This document shows positions 12,124 to 24,244 of a stretch of DNA of 64,000 bases, piece by piece. The DNA is from Oenanthe sinensis (taxonomy: Eukaryota; Streptophyta; Magnoliopsida; Apiales; Apiaceae), in NCBI GenBank assembly GCA_028671895.1, contig CM053794.1:21686501-21750500 (forward strand), read 5' to 3'. The stretch's first letter is position 1. Each line of letters starts with the position of its first letter. The notes under the pieces are model-generated. The model was not told where the DNA came from. It ran no database searches and was given only the letters and a program-made list of their open reading frames with translations. The position numbers and the translations under genes were made by a program.

Positions 12124-12471
12124 TTAGTAACAAGCTTTTAATTGGAGCCATAGATATGTGTATTCAAATACGCAGTCCTCGATTTGTTGTTCAATTCGTC
12201 CTTCGATTTTGTTCATGACATTGTTCATGACAGAGAGATTGTTCGAGACGGAGAGTGAGAGAAAATACTTTTTTCGCTTTTGTTTAAGAGTATTGTTGAG
12301 AGAGACAAAGAGAGATGGGAGACACAGAGATACGGGGGAGAGACATAGATACGGTGGAGAGAGTGCTCTGAGCGAAAGAGACAGAGATATGGTGGAGAGA
12401 GTGATGTGAGAGAGTGAAGGTGGAGAGAGTTTTGTGTATGTTTTGTTAAGGGGGAAAATATATTTGCTCAC
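12124..12471 (-). other. Possible captured first exon with CT-rich leader
   Basis: On the minus strand a long CT-rich stretch (12240-12430, full of CTCTCTC and TCTCTGTC) precedes a short frame starting MNNVMNKIEG and ending near 12124. A splice-acceptor-like ATGACTTTGCAG lies at about 12100 and is followed by an open stretch beginning AIRASNW. This looks like a 5' leader plus first exon of a captured plant gene, but the protein is not recognised. The GA/CT microsatellite character alone could also produce the frame. Confidence 0.3.
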
Positions 12472-12479
12472 TTTTCATT

Positions 12480-12760
12480 TGAGGGGGAAAAGTACCGCCA
12501 TACGTATTCACCTAGAATAACATGAAAGGGATTTTTATTTTTTATTTTAATTTTTCAATTCCAATGTTAATATTATTATTTATTATATTTAAAATAAAAA
12601 AACACCATCATTTCATATATAATAAATTAAAAAATAATTCTCGAAAAAATATTTTATTGAAAGAAATCATTCGAAAAAATAATTTGATCACTTCGATTAT
12701 TAAATTTTTTAAAAAACAAACCACATTATTTAAATCAACCCATATTAACATCAAATACTA
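12480..12760. other. AT-rich spacer
   Basis: Very AT-rich sequence inside the CACTA remnant; nothing recognised apart from chance frames. Confidence 0.4.
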
Positions 12761-13640
12761 GTTAGTGGAACCGATTTGACTATTATAAAATTAGACCAAA
12801 TAAATTTGAAAATATTTTTTAAAATTGTCACACTAATAAAATAGTTAGATATTAACATCCATACAGTTGGATCGTCGAAAAAGAATTTGTTTTAAAAAAG
12901 AATCATCATTTGGGACAAGACTAGTTAATCGTCATTTGATCGGTTTGACTTATTAGAAAATTACACTAAATAAATCCATAATTTTTAAAAAAAATTGTAA
13001 CATCACTAAATTAGTTAGATATTAACATGCGTACGGTTGGTTCGTCGAAAAAGAATTTTTTAAAAATTGAATCATCATTGGGGACAAGACTAGTTAATGG
13101 GAATGTGTACTTTAACCGGTTTGACTATTATAAAATCACACAAAATGAACTTGGAAGTATTTAAAAAAAAATACAAATCACTAAAATAGTTAGATAGTAA
13201 CTTCCGTGTGGTTGAATCATCAAATGTGTATTTTTAGAAATCATTAATTTTAATCACGAAGAGATTGGTTAAAATAGGAACTACTTTTACATGATTTTAA
13301 TTTTAATTTTTTTATTTTTTTATACATAACTAATATTACCATCCGCACGGTTGGATCATTGAGAAAAGGTTTCAAAAAAATAATTATGTTCAATCGGGAC
13401 TAGACTATTTAAAATGTGAAGTAATTTTATAAGTTTTATATTAAAAATCATACAAGATCAATTTATTAATTTGTAAAATTATTATATATCACTAAAATCA
13501 ATATATATTATCATCTGTACGATTGGATCGTCAATTTTATTTTAAAAAAGATAATCATTACATTTAATCTGGACCACACTAGTTAAAATGAGAATTAATT
13601 TTATAAGGTTTGTATTAAAATATCGTATAAGATCAATTTA
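12760..13640 (+). repeat. Diverged tandem repeat, about 5 units of 135-175 bp
   Basis: Units share GGTTTGACTATTA, ATAGTTAGATATTAACATC and a conserved core like CCGTACGGTTGGATCGTC (near 12860, 13030, 13205, 13342 and 13515). Spacing is about 170, 174, 137 and 173 bases. A single inverted core (GATCCAACCGTACGGATG) lies at about 13885. The copies are strongly diverged, so this array is old. Confidence 0.75.
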
Positions 13641-14040
13641 TTAATATTTAAAAAATTTATACATCACCAAATTAACTCATTTTACAAAGACAAAATAAAT
13701 TAAAATTTTATAATTTTATAATATGGATACATATAAATGTATATAGTTTGTTAATAATAAGTAATAGTTTTGTAATTCGAACAATATGAGTATACATTTT
13801 ATATGAACGAGTTAAGAAGTAGATATTGAGTTTATTATAAATCTATAATTTCTTTCTTATTAAATTAAAATTAATTTTTTCGATGATCCAACCGTACGGA
13901 TGTTAAGATATTTCAATGTTTGTGATGTGTAAATAAAATTAGAATTTTTAAATTTTTTTGTGTGCTTTTTTTTCCACAAAAGTATTAAAAAATCTTCTAG
14001 AAACATTTTTCGTCTTATTATGAAAATGTAATTTTCGTCA
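13641..14040. other. AT-rich part with inverted repeat core
   Basis: No gene. It contains the inverted copy of the CCGTACGGTTGG core at about 13880-13910, which pairs with the array to its left. Confidence 0.4.
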
Positions 14041-14595
14041 TTTTCTGTAAAACAGATAACGGTTTTCTTAGAAATTGTGTTGTATGAGTTAATTTAAGAC
14101 AACGGTTTTTCACGTAAAACCGTTGTACAACACATGGATCAGACAACAGTTTTTCGAGGGGAAAAATAAAACATTGTGTGTTAAATTCGGGCAACACTTT
14201 TTCGTCCGACCGTTGTCTAATAACGAATACATAAATTAAATGAACGGCTAGGATTTTAATGCAATTTAATCTAATGATCGAGAATAATATCACTAATTTT
14301 TTATTTTAAATAAAAATTAAAATCAAAATTTTACTTTATGCCACAATGGTTGGTACCTTTAAAACCGTTGTTAGGTTTGGTAACTCACAATGGATTGTCA
14401 TAGAAAAACAGTTGTCTAATATCTTACACATAAAGTAAATGAATGACTAGGATTTAAATGCTCTTTAATCTAACGATCGAGAATAACATCACTATTTTTT
14501 TTATTTTAAATAAAAATTAAAATCAGAATTTTAATTTATACTACAACGGTTTGTTCGTTAAAAACCGTTGTTAGGGTCGTTAACTCACAATGGAT
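14040..14595. repeat. CACTA right subterminal repeats and 199-bp duplication
   Basis: Short inverted units ACAACGG...CCGTTGT occur at about 14095-14125, 14205, 14345-14375 and 14540-14570. Two copies of a unit of about 199 bp are aligned at 14222 and 14421; both carry GGCTAGGATTT or GACTAGGATTT, TCTAA(T/C)GATCGAGAATAA and TTTTAAATAAAAATTAAAATC. The pattern matches subterminal regions bound by CACTA transposases. Confidence 0.7.
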
Positions 14596-15039
14596 ACAGT
14601 GCTTCAAACATTAGATCGCACTTGGCCTAAAATCATTGGTACCAAACAACTTTCAATCCTTTGTCTTGACAAAAACTTGTTCCTCCAGTTGATATTTACC
14701 GGTCGAGAAAAGATATTTATGATGATTAATGGTAAATTTGACAGAACTGGTAAACCTCAAAACCATAGAGAAACTCTTCTGCATACCACTATCTTATTTT
14801 CTTTCAGAACTATCATATAATAAAATGTAGCAATAATCTCATGCACGCTACACATTAGAGAATATCGAATAACGAGTTCTCAAATTTTCTTAATGAAAGC
14901 AAATTTATCATTGTTCAGTTACTCTTAATTTCCGGCTCATGAATTGGAACTATTGTTCTATAACTATAGTACCCTCTAACAATGGTGTATTCGATGATCT
15001 ATGTATATATCTGTTAGCAAGATATCAAATTTAATCTTT
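14596..15039. other. Spacer, possible F-box flank
   Basis: No gene recognised. The start (GATACAGTGCTTCAAACATT) resembles the 3' flank of the F-box copies at 42180 and 52910, but the similarity is short. Confidence 0.35.
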
Positions 15040-15440
15040 TAAATTATATATTGTTGCAAATTGAAAAGGGGATACTAAATAATGCTCGGAACATTTCATT
15101 TCAACTTTTTAATGTTGACAGAGATAATTCTCACTGTCACTGATTTGTTTTTGGTTCAAAGAAGATAGCGTAGTTTTGGTCAACTGCTAAAAGCATTTTA
15201 GTATGCAAAGAAAATATTATGTTGATATCTTTTCTTAGTCATTCTGTTATTGTATGTGAAAAATCCTGGAACTCAGAAATATATATTTTTTTCCAGAAAA
15301 TATGCAGCAATTAAATGGGAATTTATATCTCCCCATGGATATATATATCATATAGTACTTATTAATTACTACTATTTGCAAAAAATCTGTTTATTTTTTT
15401 TTTATCAGATTTGGATTATCTTTCGGGTCTAACACAAAAT
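15040..15440 (+). repeat. Orphan 3' flank of a lost F-box paralog
   Basis: This block aligns by eye with the sequence downstream of other F-box copies. TGTTGCAAATTGAAAAGGGG matches 57346, AATGCTCGGAACATTTCATT matches 42181, AAGATAGCGTAG matches 42263, and CAGATTTGGATTATCTTTC at 15406 matches 57644. No F-box coding sequence remains upstream, where the CACTA remnant now ends. A neighbouring copy was therefore probably deleted. Confidence 0.65.
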
Positions 15441-16519
15441 GTATTGAATTGTGAAAAGAAACAGGTAGTCCGTCAGTCATTACTCTGTTCACAGTACGAT
15501 TGCAAATTAGTTGACCTGATCATGACACAATCTTTATAGTATATTAGTTGAATGGCTCAGCGTGTATTCATGTATCTTTTTTATTTTTAACATATTTTTA
15601 TTAATTAGTTATAAGTTCGGTTATTACGATATTACGGTTACAATAATTTTATAAATTAATTTTAAAAGTTTGAATTTACATATTGAGTATATTATTAAAT
15701 AATTTATAATTTATTTTCTAAATAATTATAGGGACATGTTTCTGTAACCTTAATGCAAATATTTTTTTTGATATTAGTTATTCGTAAAATATATTATTTT
15801 AATTTAAAGTTAATTTGTATTAACTAAAATTTCAAAATTTTAAACAAGTATCATGTGCGTAACACTGGTTAAAAAATTGGTGTTACAAAACTTTGAATAA
15901 CATTATTATTATAATGAGCTTGGTACTCTTGATTGATAATCACCTCATGTTGTTATTTGGGTGGAATTCATTATTATTAAAAAATTGTATTGAAAATCTT
16001 ATATCCTGAGGGTGACCTAGGCCCCTTTTCTCTATTATTATTGAATTCATCCATAAATGATAAATCTGCATAAATAATGTTACTTTGTTACTTTGTGCTA
16101 CTCCATCTTTACCAAATCATTAATAACTTTTTAAAATTGTATATATTAAAAAACTTTAAATGTAATAAATCTACATATACTGTGAATGTTCTCTTTATTT
16201 TTCACTTCAATCCATTATTATTGTATTAATTCTATATTTTATTTATTTATGACTATTTTCTTAACAATATTCTATTCTATTATTTATCTTTTAAGGAGTA
16301 TTGAATTTTTGAAATATTTTATTTATTTATGACTATTTTCTTAATAATATTCTCTACTATTTATCTTGTAATATTAACTTTTATTTAATTACGAGAAAAA
16401 CTAAAAAATAAAGAAAATATTTAAAAAAGATCCCTGTATTTTAGGAGGGAAAAATGAAATTTATATCGCAGTTGCTTAAAGAGAAACAAATAATTCAAGC
16501 AAGAGTCAAAGAATATAGA
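15441..16519. other. AT-rich upstream region of F-box gene 1
   Basis: No gene on either strand. Contains a duplicated phrase (TTTATTTATGACTATTTTCTTAA at 16239 and 16320). It would include the promoter of F-box gene 1; no single TATA box was assigned. Confidence 0.4.
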
Positions 16520-16634
16520 CAGTTCACCTCCCCACACTTCTCAATACGCTCACTATTTACTCCCTCTTCTATTCATACTAAAGATCAAACCCTTTTTACA
16601 CACCCACTCCGACCTCCTCTTCGTTAATACACAG
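16520..16634 (+). promoter_or_regulatory. 5'UTR exon of F-box gene 1 with splice donor
   Basis: The region TCAATACGCTCACT through CTCCTCTTCGTTAATACACAG matches the leader exon of gene 2 (40590-40699) in composition and at its end. In both, ACAG is followed by the donor GTATAT (16635 here, 40700 there). The next exon, with the ATG, now lies at 36392 because the gypsy element inserted 17 bases into the intron. The left end of this exon is a guess. Confidence 0.6.
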
Positions 16635-16651
16635 GTATATTCATACTGTAT

Positions 16652-17443
16652 TGTTATAACCAGATTTTTGAACATATTGTTCTATTTCGACGAGTAGCAG
16701 CATAGTGGATGGCCGGACGAATAAACCGACGAGTAAACATTGTTTAGACAACCTATGAGTATTTTGGTTATATTAATCAGCATTATTCATTAATAATTCA
16801 ATATCAGTTGAATTATTTATTTATAGATAGATAATTATTAATTATATTAATAATTATTGAGGGTCCTTTAAAATAGGAACTTAACAGGCTGACGAGTAGA
16901 CCAGGTCTCGACGGGTAAGACTAAGTATACTCGACGAGCGAATTTTCAGGAAAGGATAAGAGTCCTAATTCAACTACAATTCAATCACTTGAGAAGATAA
17001 GGAAACGATCCCATAATTCAAGGAACGTGATCAGAAGTTGTGGCATGAAAACAGGATCGTTGAGGAGAAGAAAAGGACATTATAAATCTGATTAAAGAAA
17101 CAGATGGAAAAGAGGGGAGACACACAATACATACAGCCGATGGGTAACAGCTGCATAGTCGACGAGTAGGCAGTTCATGTATTTTTCTTCATTCAAATCA
17201 CTTGTAATCGATCTTAAACAACTTTATAGTGGATGTTCTTGGCTGGACACACCCCACCCGCGGTTTTTGATCCTTTAACAAGGGTTTTCCGCCTCACCAA
17301 AATTGTCTTGTCTTTATTTTACTTTCTAGTCGTAGAACAGCTTTTTCTTATTATTTCTACCCGTCCAATTACAAACACACTTTCATTACATAATTTTATA
17401 ATAAAGAACTTAGTTATTAACCCTGAAAAATCTGGACAAAACA
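16652..17443 (+). repeat. 5' LTR of the Tat gypsy element
   Basis: 792 bp, TG...CA, aligned without gaps to 35332-36123. It carries at least six copies of a CGACGAGTA-like motif (about 16689, 16727, 16900, 16918, 16931, 17160). Confidence 0.95.
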
Positions 17444-17445
17444 GT

Positions 17446-17462
17446 TGGCGCCGTCTGTGGGA
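17446..17462 (+). other. Primer binding site
   Basis: TGGCGCCGTCTGTGGGA lies two bases after the LTR. Its first nine bases match the complement of the plant tRNA-Asp 3' end; the rest fits poorly, as is common for this type. Confidence 0.7.
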
Positions 17463-17496
17463 CACTAATTAAGAGTTCTATACGATTTCCACAATC

Positions 17497-18960
17497 ATGG
17501 CTACGGATCCTGAGCAAAGCGGTAACAAAGAACAAACTACGAACCCTACAAATGATGAGGTACTTACAGTCATGAAGAAGCTGCAGACAGATGTTGAGAT
17601 CTTGCGTGCAGAAAATGAGACACTCAAAGCTACATTAAGTACGGTAAGGTCGAGTGGTACGGCAGTTTCAAAACAAACAATGGCAAGTGTGGTACGAAGG
17701 CTGGATTATGGTGATAATGAACAGGAGGAAGGTCGACAGGGGGATGATGAAGTGCTTGTGTTGGGTACTGACAGGGCTGAGGCTAGAGCTATGGACAACG
17801 ACACTCACCCTATATACCAGCGACAAAAAGATGCAACGGGTAGGCACGACAATGAAGAGGAAAGGTTGAATCGAAGGCCAAGGCATAGAAGTTCATGATC
17901 AGAGAGTCACACAACGAATGCCATGAAACTGGAGTTGAAGGAGATGAGGGAAATGATACAACGTATCCCGGGTGTACCAAAGCCGCTGGAAAAAGCTACA
18001 CCAACAAGTTATGCGGATTCACCCTTCGCTGATGAGAATGCCTTGGTAGAAATTCCGAAACGATTCAACGTACCACATATGAGGATGTATGATGGTGAAA
18101 CTGACCCACAAGAACATATCACTCAGTATAAACAACGAATGTTTACGGTACCAATTACTAAGGAGTTGAGGGAACCTTGTATGTGCAAGGGATTTGGCTC
18201 AACACTCACAGGACCTGCTCTCCAATGGTTCGTCGGACAGCCAAACGGAACCATATCGTCCTTTACGGACCTCGTCGACGCGTTCAATGTATAATTTGCT
18301 AGTAGCAGACGATTTGAGAAGACGACGAGTGACTTATACCGGATTGTGCAAAGGTATAAAGAGCCTTTGAGAGAGTACCTTTCCAGATTCAACAAAGAAA
18401 AGGTAACGATAACAAATTGTGACATACCGACGGCTATTGAAGCTTTCCGTCGAGGATTAGTAAGGGACACACCGTTGTACGACGAGCTAACAAAATACCC
18501 GTGCAGGACCATGGACGACGTACAAGCCAAAGCTATGGCACAAGTCAGATTAGAGGAAGACATGAAAGATGACGAAGACAACTACTATCGTCCTAGTAGA
18601 AAAATTGTTATGACGAGGGCACGAGACTACAGGCCTTATTCAAGGAACAACCGTGAGGACGCACGCGTTAGTACTGTGCAGGGAAGGTCAGACTGGAGAA
18701 GAGACCCAAATCTTCCGCCGACGTTTGACAGTTACGGATTCAATATTAGCCCGTCGGCTTTGGTTAGAGAATTCTATAAATTGGGGAATGCCGTCAATTG
18801 GCCGTCGAAGTCAGACAAGCCTAAAGCAAATCTAGAATCAAAGCTATGGTGTGATTTCCACAGTGATTATGGTCATAGAGCATATGATTGTGTGGCATTG
18901 AGAAGAGAAATTCAAATACTTGTCAAGAAGGGCTACTTGACAGAATACATGATGGGTAAA
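17497..18960 (+). pseudogene. Tat gypsy gag
   Basis: The frame opens at ATG 17497 (MATDPEQSGNKEQ) with a coiled-coil-like Leu/Glu stretch. It continues in the same frame across a TGA at 17896-17898 and a TAA at 18292-18294 (expected Gln codon before FASSRRFEKT). The capsid part contains MRMYDGETDPQEHI and LQWFVGQPNGTISSF, typical of plant gypsy gag. A Cys/His box CDFHSDYGHRAYDC follows at about 18850-18891. Gag packages the element RNA. Both stops look like single-base changes, so this copy makes no full Gag. Confidence 0.88.
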
Positions 18961-21012
18961 AACAGGATTAGAGAGTCGCCGCCACCAAGACAGCCTCCCC
19001 CTCCACCATATCACAAAGTTGTTAACTTTATAGCTGGGGGATCTGAGATATATGGAGCTACGTATTTACAGGCAAAGAGGGCTGCTAGAGGGCCTGGAAT
19101 GAGGGTCATGCTAGCAGACGTCATGGAAACAAAGTTACCAGCGATTCAATTCGTCGAGTCAGACAGGGAACACGTGACGGAGCCACAACACGACAGTCTA
19201 GTCATCTCACTGCCCGTCGGAAATTGCCTGGTCAAGAGAATCTTGGTAGATAACGATAGTGTAGTGAATATTATGATGTTAGATGCACTACGAGAGATGG
19301 GCCTGAATGAACTTGACATGACAAAGAAGTGTACTGTACTCGTCGGGTTCAGTGGAGAGACTAAGAGAACAATTGGCGAAATTTCATTGCCCACGTATGC
19401 TCAGGGGGTGAATTTATTGCAGAAGTTTCTCATCATTGATTGCCAATCAACCTACAACATAATCCTCGGAAGGCCCTGGATACATGGCTTAAAAGCTATC
19501 CCGTCAACATATCACCAAGTAATAAAATTCCCGACGCCCTGGGGAATCCAACAGATTCAAGGAGATCAAATTCAAGCGAGACAGTGTTACAAGACTTGCC
19601 TGAGACCAACTATTCGACACCAGGGGAAGGATGTTCCTCAAGTTACAAGTATGGACACAGAAAAACTGACGGAAGTGAGCCTCTCGACGGGAGAAAAGAA
19701 AGTGCTAGTCGGACAGGATGTACCACCGGAGGTCGAAGCCAATTTGGTTGAATTCTTAGCAGAACGTTTAGATGCTTTTACATGGGAACACGACGACATA
19801 ACAGGCATCAGTGAAGAAGTCATCACCCACAAACTCAATGTTGACCAAAACTACGTACCCGTCCAGCAAAAGAGAAGAAAATTTGCTCCCGACAAGAATC
19901 AAATTATCGACGACAAAGTCAGTAGACTCTTGAAGGCCGGGATGATTCGAGAAGTGGACTACCCAGAATGGTTGGCAAATATGGTGATTGTTCAGAAGAA
20001 AAATGGGAAGTGGAGAGTATGCGTCGATTACACGGATCTAAATAAGGCATGTCCAAAGGACCCGTATCCATTGCCACACATAAATGCAATGGTCGACGCT
20101 ACAGCTGGACATGAATTGTTAACATTCTTGGACGCGTCGAGCGGATTTAATCAGATTAAGATGCACCCGTGAGATGCTGAGAAGACAGCATTTGTGACTG
20201 ACAGGGGAATATACTGCTATTTGGCAATGCCCTTTGGCTTGAGGAATGCTGGTGCGACCTTCCAACGCCTAGTTAACAAAATGTCAAATAAGTAAAACAA
20301 TGGAAGTCTACATCAATGATATGGTGGTGAAGTCAAAATGCGCATCGGACCACGTCAGGGACTTGACAACAACATTTGACATTCTGCGAGCTTATAACAT
20401 GAAGCTCAATCCATCAAACTGCAACTTTGCAGTAACGTCAGGGAAGTTTTCAGGGCATATGGTGACAAGAAGAGGAATAGAGGCCAGCCCTGAACAAATT
20501 AAAGCAATATTCGAGTTGACATTACCGACATCCATTAAAGAAGTGCAAAAATTGACAAGACGGGTGGCCGCCTTGAACAGATTTATTTCAAGGTCATCCG
20601 ACAGGTGCAGGTTATTTTACGACGTCCTGAGAAAAAATAAAGGGTTCTGTTGGACGGAAAAACATGAGGAAGCGTTCAAGGAATTAAAACAATACTTAAC
20701 GACAGCCCCACTGTTGTCAAAACCAGTGCCTGGAGATATATTGTTTGTATACCTGTTGGTCACAGAACAAGCGGTTAGTGGAGTTTTAGTAAGAGAAGAG
20801 AACAACATGCAGTCTCCAATTTACTACGTTAGCAAAAGTTTAGTCGACGCTGAGACAAGATATTCATCACTTGAAAAACTAGTGCTGGCCTTAGCTGCAC
20901 GTCAATCAAACTACGAATTTATTTTGAAGCCCACAAGATATGCGTCAGGACAAACTATCCGTTGAAGATGGTATTGAGAAGGCCAGAATTGACGGGTAGG
21001 ATGGCTAAATGG
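18961..21012 (+). pseudogene. Tat gypsy protease - RT - RNase H
   Basis: The protease motif reads LVDNDSVVNI, where DNGS/DTGS is usual, so the active-site Gly is replaced by Asp. RT follows with GMIREVDYPEWLANMV, GKWRVCVDYTDLNKACPKD and FLDASSGFNQIKMHP. A TGA at 20170-20172 and a frameshift near 20290 precede YINDMVV, where the first Asp of the YxDD pair is Asn (about 20310). RNase H (FCWTEKHEEAFKELK, PIYYVSKSL) runs to a second frameshift near 20920, after which the correct frame reads HKICVRTNYPLKMVL into the nested copia at 21013. The polymerase is dead by several independent lesions. Confidence 0.9.
21008..21012 (+). other. Target site duplication AATGG, left copy
   Basis: AATGG directly before the copia LTR matches AATGG at 29633-29637 directly after the other LTR. 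Joining the gypsy frame across it (MAKW then SVRLSIYDI) restores continuity, which confirms the insertion site. Confidence 0.95.
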
Positions 21013-22610
21013 TGAAGGGTTTCGGGCATGAAAACGCAGCGGAATTAACGTAAAAACAATAAAAAAAATTGAAACCCAATCGCAGGATCCATGTATAACG
21101 TTGGATGATTATGGTGAAGAAGTCTGTACCTTAACAAAGCTTTCCGTATGCTGTTTAATGGAGGTCCAGAAAAGATGAATCACATCAGCCCTTTGTTGCA
21201 AAGATTTACTCTCCAAAGAAGTCCACACGAACGCCCAATCGTCCTACGATCACCGGAGTCGGTACTAGCCGAATTGTTTGGCTCTCTCTCTCTCTCTCTT
21301 TCTCTAGCCTCTCTTGATGTTGAGCAGCTAGGGTTTTTCTCTAAAACGAAATTTGATGATTAAACCCTAATACTATAAATCATTATGTATATATAGGGGA
21401 GAGAGAGATTTTGGACCTAACCCTAATCCATGTGATTTCCAAAACCCATTATGACTTTGGGTTATTATTATTATTAAATCTGAATTCTAATATAATTAAT
21501 CAAGTCCCACTTAATTAATTCAATAATTAAATTCGAATAATAATAATACTTATTAAATCCGAATTCTAATATAATTAATCAAGTCCCACTTAATTAATTT
21601 AATAATTAAATTCGAATAAATAATAATATATTTAAATTCGTAATTTAAATAAACTTCCGTTTTGACGTTCTTTGTGTGTGACCCTTTAGGTTATTATTAC
21701 GTTGGCAATAATTTTATTATCTAATAATAAAATCATAAACAATGAGCGGCATCTAGTAATACATCATTGCTACCCAAGTAACAATAATAATTGGTGATTC
21801 AATTAAACCTTTCGTGAATAATGTGCAATGTAATATAATCCCTTTAACCTTATATTATAGATAAAACTCGAGGCATGTATAGTGTCATCCTCTTCAACGT
21901 TTAATCTTGGTTTCCTTGATCAATGAGTAGACTATTTAAACAAATCAATATTTGAGCATGGCCATGCATTTCATAGTCTCACTCAATCAAGAGGCCAATA
22001 ATATCACTCCTAGAATTGAAGGGTTAAATCCTATATCTATCATTCATATTCTCCATACGATTCATAGCATACCCAATGTCCACCTTTATCATTACCCGGT
22101 TAAAGGTAACTTTGAGTGTAATCAAAGTATATTAATTCTCGTATAGAAATATAATGATTTCAAGTCAGAGGATCATTACATCATTATCACTGTGAGATTT
22201 CTTATGACACTTATTAACATGTAGAATCTCACGACGGGTCTTTCCAGTGTCATGTATTGATACATACACTTATGTTCTTGACTTTATTATCACCATATCT
22301 ATGACCAATGAGATGTGGTCATCTATCAACAAACATACTAGTCTTATTGCATTATTACTGTCCTTAAATAATAATACTTGACTAGGTAATTTTAGGAATA
22401 AAATACTATTCATATAATCTCATTTTTAAGTTACATACTTAAAGATATATATTACGTACTAATATTCCAAGGACATTTATTATTCTTTCAATTTATGATG
22501 CAGTAAATAAAGATATAATAAATATTAATTAAATAATCACATAAAACATAATCCTTAATTGTTTTCAATAAAACATTAAAAGTATTGTCTCTAGGACACC
22601 AATACTAAAA
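21013..22610 (-). repeat. 3' LTR of nested copia (left)
   Basis: 1598 bp. It aligns with 28055-29632 apart from about 42 substitutions, a CT-repeat length change and an 18-base stretch near 22050 missing in the other copy. On the minus strand it should start TGTTAGTATTGG, but the second base is changed, so the terminal TG is lost here while the other copy keeps it. It contains a (CT)n microsatellite at about 21282-21300 and ATTATTATT runs. Confidence 0.93.
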
Positions 22611-22639
22611 ATCTCCTACTTGTACTAGAGCCAATCTCT

Positions 22640-24244
22640 CATGTATCTAATACCCATGGAACTAGTATGACCTTCGTGCTTCTACTGCGACAAAGCCTTA
22701 GTCAGTGGATCTGCATTATTCTTATTAGTATGCACTTTACATATATGTATATCTCTTTGATCATTAATCTCATTAATTAGGTGATATCTCCTAAGTACAT
22801 CCCCAAACAATCTCCTTGACTGCTTCATAAGCATCAATATACTCAGGCTCTATTGTAGAATCAACAACTGTCTCTGCTGTGAACCATTCCAGCATACAAT
22901 ATCTCCATTTAGACAAAACACAAATCCAGACTGAGAAATTGAATCATCTTTGTCTGTCTAGAAACTAGCATCGGTGTAACCTTTTACAACCAGCTTATCT
23001 TCTCCTCCATATACCAAGAATTAATCTTTCGTCCTCTTCAAGTGCTTAAGAATATTCTTGACTGCTGTCCAGTGACCTTCACCTGGATTAGACTAGTATC
23101 TACTCTGACTTAGGACGATCATTCTTCTTGATCTATCTCTATAGATCTTGATACCTAAAATATAGGTCGCTTCGCCTAAGTCTTTTATTGAGAAATTCTT
23201 ACTCAACTAAGTCTTAACAGCCTGTAAAGAAGGAATGTCATTCCCAATTATTAATATATCATCAACATATAATTATAGGAATGCCACATTGCTCCCACTT
23301 ACCTTCTTGTAAACACATGGTTCATCTTCATTTTGAATAAACCCAAACTCTTTGACAGTTTCATCAAAACGAATGTTCCATCTCCTTGAGGCTTGTTTCA
23401 ATCCATAAATGGATCGACGCAGCTTACATACTTTTACAGCATTCTTTGAATCAACAAAACCTTCAGGCTGTGTCATATACACATCCATATCTTCTTCAAG
23501 GCTCCCATTTAAGAAAGCGGTTTTGACATCCATCTGTCAGATTTCATAATCATAGTAAGCAGCTATAACAAGTAAAATCCTGATGGACTTGACCATAGCC
23601 ACTGGTGAAAAAGTCTCATCATAGTCAACACCATGAATTTGCTTGAAACCTTTTACCACCAATCGTGCCATATAGATCTGTACATTACCATCCATGTCGG
23701 TCTTCTTCTTGAAAACCCACTTGCACCCTATAGGTTTTACCCCTTTAGGTGGATCAACCAAAGTCCATACTTGATTAGTATACATGGATTCCATCTCATA
23801 TTTCATGGCATCCAGCCATCTCTTAGATTCTGGAGTGTTCATAGCATCTTAGTAGGTGAGAGGCTCATCTTCGTCGATAAGCATCACATCACCATCTTGA
23901 GTTAAGAGAAATCCATAATATCTCTCAGGCTCATGGCGAATCCTACTAGACCTACGAATAACCTGTGTTTCTTGAGCAGTGTTTTGGTCTTCTACATCCT
24001 GCTCAAGTTCCTCCATTGGTTCAATGTTATCTTGTGGGGCTCGAACTTCATCGAGATCTATTATCCTCCCACTATTTTTCTTCGAAAGCATTTCTCTTTC
24101 AAGAAAAACTATAGTTCGGGCAACAAACACTTTGTTCTCAGAAGGATTATAGAATGAATAACCCTTTGTTTCAATTGGGTATCCCACAAAATTATATTTG
24201 TCTGATTTAGGTCCTAGCTTGTCAGAAGTTAAATGTTTCACCAA
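22640..24244 (-). pseudogene. Nested copia RT - RNase H
   Basis: From 24244 downwards: integrase tail (GPKSDKYNFVGYPIETKGY), linker RRSSRIRHEPERYYG, then RT (WTLVDPPKGVKPIGCKWVFK, DYDETFSPVA). A TGA at 23534-23536 sits where Trp or Gln is expected before QMDVKTAFLNG. LYGLKQ-type IYGLKQASRRW follows, then a stop just before LYVDDILIIG (about 23255-23275), so the YVDD box itself is intact. RNase H at 22680-23040 is broken by frameshifts. Confidence 0.88.

Larger units (their letters stand above)
8916..14595. mobile_element. CACTA (En/Spm-type) element remnant, non-autonomous
   Basis: The left end CACTATAAGAAAAACAGG at 8916 is a standard CACTA terminal inverted repeat. It is followed by CACTA-style subterminal repeats built on ACAACGG/CCGTTGT (8940-9440). 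Similar subterminal repeats in both orientations return at 14050-14590, marking the right flank. No CTTATAGTG right terminus was found, so the right end is truncated or diverged and the limit at about 14595 is an estimate. No transposase was recognised. The interior holds MAP-kinase exon fragments and tandem repeats. Confidence 0.75.

Noticed and set aside
12760..13640. Centromeric satellite based on a unit near 170 bp
   Set aside because: Only about five strongly diverged units of unequal length, confined to a CACTA remnant.
14590..14600. ATA next to CACAATGG as right-hand target duplication of the CACTA element
   Set aside because: ATA matches the left flank, but the adjoining bases do not form a CACTA terminus; three bases match by chance easily.
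21282..21300. CT microsatellite as an independent feature
   Set aside because: Part of the copia LTR and present in both copies.
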